Shown: in pieces, positions 17,377-25,934 of the stretch
Layout of the letters: every line of letters begins with the position of its first letter
Position numbering within the stretch: the stretch's first letter is position 1
Translations under genes and position numbers: made by a program
The notes under the pieces: model-generated
What the model saw: only the letters and a program-made list of their open reading frames with translations
The model's database searches: none
Told to the model about the DNA's origin: nothing
Assembly: GCA_014695345.1 (NCBI GenBank)
Contig: JACJOC010000095.1
Coordinates: 86,473 to 150,472, forward strand
Direction: 5' to 3'
Length of the DNA stretch: 64,000 bases
Source of the DNA: Cyanobacteria bacterium FACHB-471
Lineage (GTDB): Bacteria; Cyanobacteriota; Cyanobacteriia; Elainellales; Elainellaceae

Positions 17377-17432
17377 GCTGCATATTTTTGAACCTGCCCC
17401 GCGTATGCGAGGCAGGTTCAAAAATATGCAGC
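17377..17432. repeat. 22-bp perfect inverted repeat
   Basis: Arms 17377-17398 and 17411-17432 are perfectly complementary around a 12-base loop. It lies between divergent genes (NfeD and PP2C), so it cannot be a simple terminator for either. The outer arm GCTGCATATTTT recurs near 20476 without its partner. It could be a cruciform, an sRNA or a small mobile palindrome. No other feature is seen in 17168-17507. Confidence 0.7.
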
Positions 17433-17507
17433 TTCATGTAGAAACGGTATTACATCGTTGCAATGTCAGCTTATCTTTAAGGGTAATTGTTCGTCTTGTT
17501 TGAGTGC

Positions 17508-19556
17508 ATGAGCCGTCCCCATTCTTCGATTGAATGCCCCAACCCGGAGTGCCTTCATTCCAATAATTCGCTCGGTAGCCGTATCTGCGATCGCTGCCAA
17601 ACGCCACTGCTCTATAACTACCTATGGGCAGTCGGGGCAGTAAACCACATCCCGACTGGAACCCGGATAAACGGTAGATATGGCGTGGTGGCTCCTAGAA
17701 TCTGGCTGGATACGCAGCCGGGGCGATCGCCCGATGTCCCATCGAGCTTACCTGATGCAGCTTTGCCCTACTTGCACCTATATCCCCAACGGCTTTATGT
17801 ACCAGGAGTGTTTGGGTTTTGCGCTCTCAAGGGAGGCGACGTAGCCATGCTGCTGGAGAATGCTCCTATTGACCTGACAGGTAAGCTTTACCCAGCGATC
17901 GCCACAGTTTGGTCACGGGGAACAGCGGTGCGTCAGGTTTACTGGCTGTGGCAAATTCTGCAACTGTGGACTCCACTTCAGGAGATGGGAGTTGCTGCTA
18001 GTCTCCTGACTCCAGATAATCTGCGGATTGAGGGGTGGCGAGTGCGGCTGCGAGAGCTTTACAGCGATGAGCCAGAGATTGATCAGCTGGATACTACTAA
18101 GCCAGACGTGGGTGAGTCAAATACGAGTGAGCTAGAGACTGCTAAGCCAAATGAGGGGAGGTTAGAATCCACGACAGAGGAGACAGCCAGTCCGCGATCG
18201 CTCAAAGAATTGGCAGACGTCTGGTTGACTTGGATTGATGACTCACAGGAAGCGTTGATCCAACCCTTACGAAAGATTTGTCAGCAAATGCAGTCTGCTA
18301 CGTCTAAGGAAGCGGAGGGGGCGATGCAAAGCAGTTCCCCCTTTGGGGCGATCGCCACTCAACTCAACCAGCTTTTGCTAGAACAGGCAGCTCAGCAGCC
18401 CCTCCAGCTCAGCATCGCTGGCGCAACCTCAACGGGTCCAAAACGGACACACAACGAAGATGCTTGCTATCCAATCACGCTGAATGCGGCTGAACCGCCC
18501 CAGTTTAGTGAGCTGCTGCCCCATCTGGCGATCGTGTGTGACGGCATTGGTGGGCACGCAGGTGGAGAAGTTGCCAGCCAGCTTGCCCTGCGCTCTCTGC
18601 AGCTTCAGTTTCGGGCACTGCTGGCTGAGATTGCTGAGCAGCCAGAACTGATGACTCCAGAGGTTGTGACTCAGCAAATAGAAGCAATCATTCGTGTGGT
18701 CAACAACCTAATTGCCGCGCAAAACGATACTCAGGGACGAGAATTGCGTCAGCGCATGGGCACAACCCTGGTGATGGCACTGCAACTGCCCCAGAAAATC
18801 GAGACTCCAACTGGTACGAGTAACACCCATGAACTTTACCTAGCACATCTGGGAGACAGTCGTGCCTATTGGCTGACTCCGCGCTATTGCCACACGCTCA
18901 CCGTGGATGATGATGTCGCTACTCGGGAAGTGCGGATGGGGCGCAGCCTCTACCAAGATGCTTTAAAGCGACCCGATGCTGGAGCCCTGACTCAAGCTTT
19001 AGGCACACGGGATGGTGAGTTTCTACATCCAGTCGTGCAGCGGTTCGTTCTGGAGGAGGATGGTGTGCTGCTGCTTTGCTCGGATGGGCTGAGCGACCAC
19101 AATCGAGTTGAGCAGTCGTGGGAGCCACTTACTCGCCAGTTGTTTAAGGGAGAGCTTACTCTAGACGAAGCTGTTCAAGCCTGGATCGAGCTCGCCAGCG
19201 AGAAAAACGGACACGACAACATTTCTGTGGTGCTGTTGCAGTGTCAGGTTTCACCTCAGTATCCTCAACCGCTCGAGCCAAAACTGCCACCTGCACCGCT
19301 CGTCAGTCAGTCAGAACTGTCAGAATCTTCCAGAGCATTGCTGTATGGGGACGAAGAAGAATTTGAGTCAGAAACAACCGATTCTGCAACCCGTTCTCGA
19401 CAGAAGGCGAGTCCGCTGGCGATCGCTTTTGGGCTTGCCGTCTTAATGTTTCTACTGGGGGTAGCGGGCGTTGCTGCTTGGCGACAAATCAATCCCGGAA
19501 GCTTTAACCGAACCTGGGAACGACTGCTCCAGCCGTCTTCTCAATCCTCCCCTTAA
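17508..19556 (+). CDS. Zinc-ribbon, pseudokinase-like, PP2C phosphatase, membrane protein
   Basis: 682 aa from the ATG at 17508. Residues 1-40 hold a zinc-ribbon-like CX4C...CX2C (CPNPEC, CDRC). Residues 45-190 look like a degenerate kinase fold: RQVYWLWQILQLW, then SLLTPDNLRIEGWRVRL, which echoes the kinase catalytic loop but lacks the HRD Asp. Residues 305-580 are a PP2C domain with RTHNEDAC, CDGIGGHAGGE, LGDSRAYWL, LLCSDGLSD and HDNISVV, all metal-binding Asp residues present. A single membrane helix (about 638-660) is near the C-terminus. The enzyme should dephosphorylate Ser/Thr proteins under control of the pseudokinase part (inference). Confidence 0.88.
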   Translation: MSRPHSSIECPNPECLHSNNSLGSRICDRCQTPLLYNYLWAVGAVNHIPTGTRINGRYGVVAPRIWLDTQPGRSPDVPSSLPDAALPYLHLYPQRLYVPGVFGFCALKGGDVAMLLENAPIDLTGKLYPAIATVWSRGTAVRQVYWLWQILQLWTPLQEMGVAASLLTPDNLRIEGWRVRLRELYSDEPEIDQLDTTKPDVGESNTSELETAKPNEGRLESTTEETASPRSLKELADVWLTWIDDSQEALIQPLRKICQQMQSATSKEAEGAMQSSSPFGAIATQLNQLLLEQAAQQPLQLSIAGATSTGPKRTHNEDACYPITLNAAEPPQFSELLPHLAIVCDGIGGHAGGEVASQLALRSLQLQFRALLAEIAEQPELMTPEVVTQQIEAIIRVVNNLIAAQNDTQGRELRQRMGTTLVMALQLPQKIETPTGTSNTHELYLAHLGDSRAYWLTPRYCHTLTVDDDVATREVRMGRSLYQDALKRPDAGALTQALGTRDGEFLHPVVQRFVLEEDGVLLLCSDGLSDHNRVEQSWEPLTRQLFKGELTLDEAVQAWIELASEKNGHDNISVVLLQCQVSPQYPQPLEPKLPPAPLVSQSELSESSRALLYGDEEEFESETTDSATRSRQKASPLAIAFGLAVLMFLLGVAGVAAWRQINPGSFNRTWERLLQPSSQSSP

Positions 19557-19781
19557 AGCAGCCCCCCTACATAAATGGTGTGAATCGCTGTACGTCTCTG
19601 TCAGGCAGCGATTCCCCGCAAGCAGTCTATTGAGTAGTGCTACCCAATGGGACAAGGGGTTTGAGTGCATGTCACCTTATATGCAAAGATAAGGATGAGG
19701 AGTCTGATCCAAGGCTGAGGCGAAATGCGCTGACTCAGACGTAAACATTAGCGACTACTTGAGAGAGAACACCGAAAGTTT

Positions 19782-20009
19782 ATGAAAGTTGGCGATCGCG
19801 TTCGCGTAAAAGAATCTGTTACTGTCTACCATCACCCCGAACACCGAAACGAGCCTTTTGACATCAATGGGCAAGAAGGCGAAGTAATCGGGATTGCAAG
19901 TGAATGGAAAGGTAAGCCTATCAGCGCTAATTTTCCAATTCATGTCAAGTTTGCAGGCAAACTCAGAGCGCACTTGCGCGAAAGCGAACTGGAGTTGGTT
20001 GAGTCATGA
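19782..20009 (+). CDS. ftrV: Ferredoxin-thioredoxin reductase, variable (alpha) chain
   Basis: 75 aa, the usual size. The sequence MKVGDRVRVKESV and FDINGQEGEVIGI, with KFAGKLRAHLRESELE at the end, is the SH3-like FtrV barrel. It caps the catalytic FtrC chain, which moves electrons from ferredoxin to thioredoxin to link light to enzyme redox control. FtrC is not in this window. The gene overlaps the convergent small gene on the other strand by six bases. Confidence 0.95.
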   Translation: MKVGDRVRVKESVTVYHHPEHRNEPFDINGQEGEVIGIASEWKGKPISANFPIHVKFAGKLRAHLRESELELVES

Positions 20010-20240
20010 CCGCCTGTTCCAGGCTCGGTAAAACCAACCCAACAAGTTGAAATCGCCTTGCATCTTGATCAATTCCTGGCGATGCTGGTTTGCTAGCTGC
20101 TGATATTCTTCACAATATTCTTCAAACGCCTGCCGTAAACGAACTTCTTCATAAAAGGTGTAAGTGATGCGGTAGCTAGCAAAAATCTCAATCTCTGGCT
20201 GAGCCGCTTGAGGAATCAATAGGGAATGTTGGTCGGGCAT
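20004..20240 (-). CDS. Small conserved-looking protein of unknown function
   Basis: 78 aa. Not recognised as a named family. The sequence is rich in aromatic and acidic residues (ASYRITYTFYEEVR, FEEYCEEYQQL) and ends in FNLLGWFYRAWNRR, with no signal peptide or membrane helix. The amino acid composition looks protein-like and the gene overlaps ftrV tail to tail by six bases. Support is moderate and depends on composition and position. Confidence 0.55.
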   Translation of the reverse strand: MPDQHSLLIPQAAQPEIEIFASYRITYTFYEEVRLRQAFEEYCEEYQQLANQHRQELIKMQGDFNLLGWFYRAWNRRS

Positions 20241-20576
20241 GGGTGCAATCTAGCAATATTTCAGCAACTTAATAGAACACAGTAGCGACTTAGCTCAAGA
20301 TTAGCGCAAGGAAACGTCCGTAGGTGTGAGGACGGAGCCTCAGGGTACTGCGCTACCATGGAGCAATCCTAAATGGTTTGTGAAAGTTCCCTAAATAGGC
20401 GCTTTCACAGACTATCTCGTTCATAAATTAAATAGGACTGCTCATTAATCTGAAGTTAATGCTGTTTCTATTTGAAGCTGCATATTTTGGGACATGTTCT
20501 GTGTACGCAGCTACGCTCTAAGACACGCTGCCCAAAGAGAATTAGATGTGAGCTACGAACTTAACAGGGACTAGCA
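20241..20576. other. Intergenic region upstream of the CHAD gene
   Basis: 336 bases with no gene recognised. It includes a short GTCC...GGAC palindrome near 20310-20328 and, near 20476, the 12-base word GCTGCATATTTT that forms the outer arm of the perfect inverted repeat at 17377. The second arm is absent here. Confidence 0.4.
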
Positions 20577-21572
20577 ATGAAAACACAGGAAGCTCAAGCA
20601 AATGAGACGTTAAAAGATTATGCTCATTTAGCAATTCAAAAACACTTTAAGAAATCTATAAAACACGAATCAGATGTATTGAAGGGTAGCGATCCAGAAC
20701 CGCTGCATCAAATGCGAGTGGGAATGCGCCGCTTAAGGACAGCCCTACAGGTATTTGAACCTGCCTTAGATCTACCGGAAGCAGTAGGCGATCGCCAAAT
20801 CAAAAAAATCGCTCAATGCTTAGGGGCGGTTAGAGATCTAGATGTTTTAGAGATAGCACTCAAAGAAAGCTATCGCCCGCAGTTGAAGGGAAAAGAACAG
20901 AAGAAATTAGATCAGGTTGTAGAGAGTTTACAAAAGCAGCGCGATCGCCAATTTAGCCGAATTGAAAAATTATTTGAAAGCCAACAGTACCGCAAATTCA
21001 AGCAATCTTTCAAAGGCTGGTTAGAACAACCTAGCTATAGGGCGATCGCTCCGCTACCGCTACTGCAAGTTTTGCCAGATCTGTTGTTACCTTTAATCAG
21101 TAATTTGTTGCTGCATCCTGGTTGGCTATTCAGCACCTGGGTAGAATCTGGTGAAATCAAACTACCGACTTTGCTCGATTCGGAACATATCAACCAACAG
21201 CTAGATGAGCAAGCAGAAGTGCTGCACGACCTTCGCAAACAGATGAAGCGGGTACGCTATCAAACTGAATTCTTCACCGATTTCTACGAACCTACTTTCA
21301 TGTTGCGGGTACGAGAATTTCAGGCTGTGCAGGAAATTTTGGGGGAATTGCAAGATGCTGCTGTCCTCAATGACTTTTTGACCAGTGAACTGCAACTCAA
21401 CTGGCAAGAACAACTGCCGACACTAGCTGAGCAGCTTGAAGAAAATCGGATTCGCGCCTGGGCAAATTGGCAGCCCATTCAGCGGCAGTATTTGAATCCC
21501 GATTTTCGAGAACAGCTTCGTCAACTGGTTGCTACGCCCCTAAAGCCATCCCTTCAGCCGGTAAACCACTAA
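20577..21572 (+). CDS. CHAD domain protein
   Basis: 331 aa. The CHAD signature is clear: EPLHQMRVGMRRLRTALQVFEP near residue 42 and a second copy in the C-terminal half, LHDLRKQMKRVRYQTEFF (about 217-234). The basic, His- and Arg-rich helices are known in the family to bind polyphosphate. No CYTH triphosphatase domain is attached. A role at polyphosphate granules or in phosphate metabolism is likely by family knowledge only. AGGGA precedes the ATG by eight bases. Its 3' end overlaps the convergent YdcF-like gene by 33 bases. Confidence 0.9.
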   Translation: MKTQEAQANETLKDYAHLAIQKHFKKSIKHESDVLKGSDPEPLHQMRVGMRRLRTALQVFEPALDLPEAVGDRQIKKIAQCLGAVRDLDVLEIALKESYRPQLKGKEQKKLDQVVESLQKQRDRQFSRIEKLFESQQYRKFKQSFKGWLEQPSYRAIAPLPLLQVLPDLLLPLISNLLLHPGWLFSTWVESGEIKLPTLLDSEHINQQLDEQAEVLHDLRKQMKRVRYQTEFFTDFYEPTFMLRVREFQAVQEILGELQDAAVLNDFLTSELQLNWQEQLPTLAEQLEENRIRAWANWQPIQRQYLNPDFREQLRQLVATPLKPSLQPVNH

Positions 21573-22331
21573 ACCCAAGTATTCCTTCAAGGCGCGGGTC
21601 GTTTGTTGCAGCGGCTCAGCGTCTGGGATCAGGCTTAAGACCAGTCCCTCCGTAGTTTGGCTTGCTTCTTCAGCATTGCGCTCTGTCACTAAAAAGTCAG
21701 TAGGTGCGGGGATCGCTTCGATCCCTTGTTTTTGGAAGATTTTTAGCGATCGCGGCATGTGCATTGCCGAAGTCACCAGCAGCACCCGATTCAAATTGCG
21801 CTCCTGCAAAATTTGGCGGACATTAACCGCATTTTCATAAGTGTTAAGCGAACTAGGGTCCTGTAGAATTGCCGTCGCTGGCACACCCAATGCTTCAACA
21901 ATTTTTGCCATATCGGCTGACTCTGGTGGACCGCCATCCTTCCAGTCAATTCGACCACCGCTAAGAATCACAAGGGGTGCCTTGCCTTCCCGGTAGAGTT
22001 GTGCGCCATAAAGGGTGCGATCGCCTGCCTCACTCACATCTACCCAGGGGCGAGGAGGTGTTTCGGGCTTGATCCCGCCGCCCAAGACCACGATCGCATC
22101 TGCTGTCGGTAGCCTAAAGGTAGGAATATGCTGCCATTCCAGCGATTGCACAAGTTGGTTGGCGACCCAGGTATTGCCCCCAGCTAGCAATAGCACCAGC
22201 GCCAAAACGATGTTCAACGCGGCAAGTCTTGGCTTGCGCCAGAGCAGCACTAAAGCCAGCAGCAGCAGCAAACAGGATAATCCCAACGGGTAAACGAACA
22301 GGGGCAGTAGCTTAGATAGGAAAAGGAACAT
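21540..22331 (-). CDS. YdcF/ElyC-like (DUF218) membrane protein
   Basis: 263 aa. Two membrane helices at the N-terminus (about 5-28 and 35-55) precede a DUF218 domain: ADAIVVLGGGIKPE, GKAPLVILSGG, then SLNTYENAVNVRQIL and VLLVTSAMHMPRS. ElyC-type members affect envelope biogenesis and undecaprenyl carrier use in E. coli; the exact activity is unknown. It reads leftward into the end of the CHAD gene with a 33-base overlap and diverges from the trans-sulfuration gene. Confidence 0.88.
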   Translation of the reverse strand: MFLFLSKLLPLFVYPLGLSCLLLLLALVLLWRKPRLAALNIVLALVLLLAGGNTWVANQLVQSLEWQHIPTFRLPTADAIVVLGGGIKPETPPRPWVDVSEAGDRTLYGAQLYREGKAPLVILSGGRIDWKDGGPPESADMAKIVEALGVPATAILQDPSSLNTYENAVNVRQILQERNLNRVLLVTSAMHMPRSLKIFQKQGIEAIPAPTDFLVTERNAEEASQTTEGLVLSLIPDAEPLQQTTRALKEYLGLVVYRLKGWL

Positions 22332-22449
22332 AAAACAGGGAAAGGGAATAAGGGATGAGGGATGAAGGGGTAGGAGGGGGGCTTCTCTGCCTCCCTCCTA
22401 CCCCCTACCATTTGACCAAACAGTTCAACTTTATTCAGAGCAATGTGCC

Positions 22450-23571
22450 ATGCAAATTGAGACGCTAGCAGTTCATGCGGGTCGTCAGGTCGATCCTACG
22501 ACGGGGGCGATCGCTCCTCCCATTCAGCTATCAACGACATTTGAGCGAGCAGCAGATGGCAGCTATCCCCAAGGCTATATCTACACCCGCACCAGCAATC
22601 CTAACCGAACAGCTCTAGAGCAATGTCTTGCTGCCTTAGAGGGGGGAACAGTGGCAGCGGCGTTTGCATCCGGGTCTGCGGCAACCATGAGCATCTTTCA
22701 AGCGCTTGCTCCCGGTGATCACGTAATTGCACCCTGTGATGCCTACACCGGAACCACAACATTGCTGAAAACGATGTTTGTCCCTTGGGGACTGTCAGTC
22801 ACATTCGTAGACATGACCGATCCCACGCAGGTACAGCAGGCTTTGCAACCCAACACTCGCCTCGTTTGGATTGAAACACCCTCAAATCCGATGCTAAGAG
22901 TGACAGATATTGGCAGAGTTGCTGATCTTGCCCATCAGGTTGGAGCGGTTTGCGCTTGTGACAACACCTGGGCGACTCCAGTTTTGCAACAGCCACTTCA
23001 ACAAGGGGCTGATTTAGTAATTCACGCAACCACCAAATATTTGAGCGGACATAGTGATGTGTTGGGTGGGGCAGTGGTAGCGCAGGCAGAGTCTGAGTTT
23101 TTTGACAAAGTTCGGCATATTCAAACTGCAGGCGGCGCAGTGGCAGCTCCATTCGACTGCTGGCTGACACTCCGAGGGATTCAAACCTTGCCCTGGAGAA
23201 TGCAGGCGCATTCTCACCATGCCATGCAGATCGCTCGTTTTCTCAGTCAGCACCCTGCAGTTGAAGCGGTTCACTATCCTGGACTGGAAACGCACTCAGG
23301 TCATGCGATCGCCGCTCAACAAATGCGAAACTTTGGCGGAATGCTCTCGTTTCAGGTTAAAGGCGGCAAACAGCAGGCATTTGCAGTAGCGGCAAAATTG
23401 CGTCTCATCACTCGCGCAACCAGTTTGGGAGGCGTTGAAAGCCTGATCGAACACCGAGCCTCGATCGAAGGGGCAGATACCAAAACCCCTGAAAATTTGC
23501 TGCGACTATCGGTCGGTTTGGAAAATATTGAAGACCTGATTGAGGATTTGGAGCAGGCGATCGCTAGTTAG
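22450..23571 (+). CDS. Trans-sulfuration PLP enzyme (cystathionine gamma-synthase/lyase type)
   Basis: 373 aa, normal for the Cys/Met metabolism PLP family. Landmarks are YTRTSNPNRTALE, FASGSAATMS, the PLP-binding CACDNTWATP and the Schiff-base Lys in HATTKYLSGHSDV, then SLGGVESLIEHRAS near the end. The family includes cystathionine gamma-synthase, gamma-lyase, beta-lyase and O-acyl-homoserine sulfhydrylases, which motifs alone cannot separate. No methionine-pathway gene is adjacent to decide. Confidence 0.9.
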   Translation: MQIETLAVHAGRQVDPTTGAIAPPIQLSTTFERAADGSYPQGYIYTRTSNPNRTALEQCLAALEGGTVAAAFASGSAATMSIFQALAPGDHVIAPCDAYTGTTTLLKTMFVPWGLSVTFVDMTDPTQVQQALQPNTRLVWIETPSNPMLRVTDIGRVADLAHQVGAVCACDNTWATPVLQQPLQQGADLVIHATTKYLSGHSDVLGGAVVAQAESEFFDKVRHIQTAGGAVAAPFDCWLTLRGIQTLPWRMQAHSHHAMQIARFLSQHPAVEAVHYPGLETHSGHAIAAQQMRNFGGMLSFQVKGGKQQAFAVAAKLRLITRATSLGGVESLIEHRASIEGADTKTPENLLRLSVGLENIEDLIEDLEQAIAS

Positions 23572-23614
23572 CAAGAGCAACGTTTTTCAGGGCAAAGCTT
23601 TTCTTGTTATAGCC

Positions 23615-23679
23615 CTCTGCCTCTTATCTATTTCAGGAGGCAGAGCCTCGCTGTAGGCATCCCCAGGTTCCACCTGGGG
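23615..23679. terminator. Two hairpins between convergent genes
   Basis: A 9-bp stem (23615-23623 with 23637-23645) and an 8-bp stem with a 3-base loop (23661-23668 with 23672-23679, CCCCAGGT) lie between the trans-sulfuration gene and the convergent TPR gene. They may end both transcripts. Neither is followed by a clear T-run. Confidence 0.45.
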
Positions 23680-23692
23680 ACGGGATTCTCAT

Positions 23693-24481
23693 CTAGAATT
23701 CCAAAGGACGGAGCAGCTCATCCAGCCAGATTTCTACCTGCTGGCGCAAACGCACAGATGGATTGGCGGTAGAGGCAGCAGATTCGGGGAGACAGTCAAT
23801 CGCCCGTTGGTAGTCAGCCGCAGCACAGTTCCAATCACCCCAAAGATGGTAAGTGCGTCCTCGCTCAGCATAAATGTGTCCTTCTAGCCGACCCAGGTGT
23901 AGCCCCAAGTCAAAGCTTTCAACGGCACGATCATACATTTGTAGGTCACGGAAGGTAATGCCCTGATTGATCCAGGCACGGACATTACTAGGGTTTAGCT
24001 CAAGCGCCATTTCGTAATCCAAGATTGCATCCAGGTACAGCCCTTGGGTGACGTAATAGTTGGCGCGGTTGTTGTAAACGCTGTCTAGGCAAGGATTTAA
24101 GTCTAGGGCCGTATCGTAGTCGGCGATCGCTTCCTCTAACTGACCATTCTGAAAATAAACCAGTCCTCGGTTGTTGTAATCAGTCGCGTTGTCAGGATGG
24201 CGCTCAATGAGTTCGTTAAAAATTTCAATCGCTCCAAGGCGATCGCCTTGCTGCACCCGATTCATTGCCTGCTGTCGCAAGAGCGTATTGCGATCAGTCT
24301 GGCTCAACTCAACCGGCTTACGACTAACCACGTTACAAGACCGACGCTGCTTTGGCTGCCAGCGCGTTGGAGTCCGATGAACCGAGCAGGTAGGGCAGGC
24401 ACTTGCTGTACTGCTCAGGCTGTTTCCATTCTTGCAACTTTTGTTTAGACGGCTCAGACGGTTAGAAGGGCGCGTGTTCAT
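23693..24481 (-). CDS. TPR repeat protein
   Basis: 262 aa. The first 55 residues are basic and Cys-containing (CPTC, 29-32) without a known fold. Four to five tetratricopeptide repeats fill about 65-245; NRGLVYFQNGQLEEAIADYDTAL and NNRANYYVTQGLYLDAILDY show the motif. Such helical arrays bind other proteins. No signal peptide or catalytic motif is seen. Many cyanobacterial TPR proteins assist photosystem assembly, but nothing here proves that. Confidence 0.85.
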   Translation of the reverse strand: MNTRPSNRLSRLNKSCKNGNSLSSTASACPTCSVHRTPTRWQPKQRRSCNVVSRKPVELSQTDRNTLLRQQAMNRVQQGDRLGAIEIFNELIERHPDNATDYNNRGLVYFQNGQLEEAIADYDTALDLNPCLDSVYNNRANYYVTQGLYLDAILDYEMALELNPSNVRAWINQGITFRDLQMYDRAVESFDLGLHLGRLEGHIYAERGRTYHLWGDWNCAAADYQRAIDCLPESAASTANPSVRLRQQVEIWLDELLRPLEF

Positions 24482-24942
24482 TCTATCCTCGGGGTATATA
24501 GGCTCAAGAGAGACACGATCAAGCGGAACTAAGTCCAGCGTTCTCGGTCTAAGGGGATTTTCAGTAGCGGAGTCTATGGTTTAAGTGTCTTTCGCCTTGG
24601 CGTTTGACACATCTATCCATGTGTCACTTGATAATGTGTCTTAGCGATAGATGTCAGCGTATAAGTACTGAAACCTTCATCCCTGCCTCCAAACGGATTC
24701 AGGGAAACATCAAGTGAGCAGAAGCACCCGTAAGTTAGAGTTAGAGCGGAACTACAAGCAATTCATTCTTCCATTCAGGACTGACCAAGGTCCGTGTAAT
24801 TTCCGAATCTTTGTAAAAAATTTGCAAATCTCGTCATATACCGCCCAATTTTGTAACAGCTTTAGAAGCTGACATGAGCTTATAGAGTCGGACACGGTAG
24901 AATGCAAAGGAATTGCAATGCTGCGAGGGCGCTATTTAGGCT
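24482..24942. promoter_or_regulatory. Intergenic region with mutually exclusive hairpins
   Basis: 461 bases between divergent genes. The segment 24605-24617 (TGACACATCTATC) can pair either with 24619-24626 (ATGTGTCA, perfect 8-bp stem) or with 24646-24656 (GATAGATGTCA, most of the arm). Only one pairing can form at a time. Several GTGTC words surround it. This may be a switch in the leader of the gene at 24943 or an operator cluster. No gene is seen. Confidence 0.35.
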
Positions 24943-25407
24943 ATGACAACTACGACCACCAATCCCAACCCTTCAGATCTCTCTACGAATGATTATGTGG
25001 TGATTGGTTTAGCCACTTGCTTCATCAAAGAAGACGCTGAAATTCACCAGGTCAAAGTCGCGGAACCGATTCCTTCGGCAGCACTGGAGGCAATATTGAA
25101 GGGAATTCCAACCTCTTATGAGTTAGCCTGTGCCACCACTTTAGGGTCAGTGTTAGTTGAGGGTGAGCCACAGATGCTAACCAGCTTTCCGGCGGAGGCT
25201 CAGTTTTGTGATGAATTTGCTAACCGGGCGATCGCCGCTGCCCGCACTTATAAAACTCGCCCTGTTGCAACTGAGCACATTCCTCAAGGGACAACTCGAC
25301 AGGACTTCAATTTTTCCTTAGAGCGCAAACGAGTTTTGAATTCTGAGCGCATCATCAAAAGCGAGGATAATGTTAAGCAACACGCTTATACCCATCAGGT
25401 TCTTTAA
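24943..25407 (+). CDS. Conserved-looking protein of unknown function
   Basis: 154 aa. The family is not recognised. The N-terminal 15 residues are Thr/Asn-rich and likely disordered. The rest appears globular and mixed alpha/beta, with YVVIGLATCFIKEDAEI and VAEPIPSAALEAILKGIP; no signal peptide, membrane helix or catalytic motif is evident. The ATG follows a GAGGG by about 12 bases. An 18-bp hairpin downstream separates it from the convergent psbK. Confidence 0.7.
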   Translation: MTTTTTNPNPSDLSTNDYVVIGLATCFIKEDAEIHQVKVAEPIPSAALEAILKGIPTSYELACATTLGSVLVEGEPQMLTSFPAEAQFCDEFANRAIAAARTYKTRPVATEHIPQGTTRQDFNFSLERKRVLNSERIIKSEDNVKQHAYTHQVL

Positions 25408-25443
25408 ACCGCATAAAATCTCATAGCTTGTATTTTGTTTAAA

Positions 25444-25484
25444 AGTTTGAAGCGGCTCTCAACCAGTGAGAGCCGCTTCAAACT
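25444..25484. terminator. 18-bp bidirectional hairpin between 24943 gene and psbK
   Basis: Arms 25444-25461 and 25467-25484 are perfectly complementary with a 5-base loop. The element lies between two convergent genes, so it probably ends both transcripts. Confidence 0.75.
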
Positions 25485-25514
25485 ATCTAAAGCTTAAATT
25501 TGCTTGTTTTGGAA

Positions 25515-25652
25515 TTATCTGAAACCGACCGCGGCCTGCCAAACGAAAGCCAGCAGGAAGAAAAAGACGGGAATCACAGGCAAAACATCCACCAGGGGAT
25601 CAAAAATCGCATAAGCTTCGGGTAACTTCGCCAACAGCAATGCCGCTTCCAT
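25515..25652 (-). CDS. psbK: Photosystem II protein K precursor
   Basis: 45 aa. The sequence after a short leader (MEAALLLA) starts [20 protein letters not shown], the well-known mature N-terminus of PsbK, and continues with one membrane helix ([15 protein letters not shown]) to a final Arg. Mature length is 37, as usual. PsbK is a small thylakoid subunit at the edge of the photosystem II core near CP43 and helps hold PsbZ and the dimer. The ATG follows AGAGG at about 12 bases. psbI is not adjacent. Confidence 0.96.
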   Translation of the reverse strand: MEAALLLAKLPEAYAIFDPLVDVLPVIPVFFFLLAFVWQAAVGFR

Positions 25653-25934
25653 AAATAAGCCTACCTCTTCAACACAGATTTCATAATTGCCATGTATCTT
25701 AACACAGCTACGTGAGATGTTATCAGTTCATGTCCTAAATCATTCCTCAAATAAAGCCTAAGTTTTTGGGTTAGGAAGCAGTCAAAATTTCTGTCACTTA
25801 ACAGGCGCGGAATATATCTAGCGAATTAGTTTTGTAGGTAGGGCGACATGCTAAAGTCAATGCGTTAGACGGGCACCTTCCCCTGTCTAAGCAAGCATCT
25901 CAGCATTTGTCCTATTTACTTTTCATCCTTGCCC

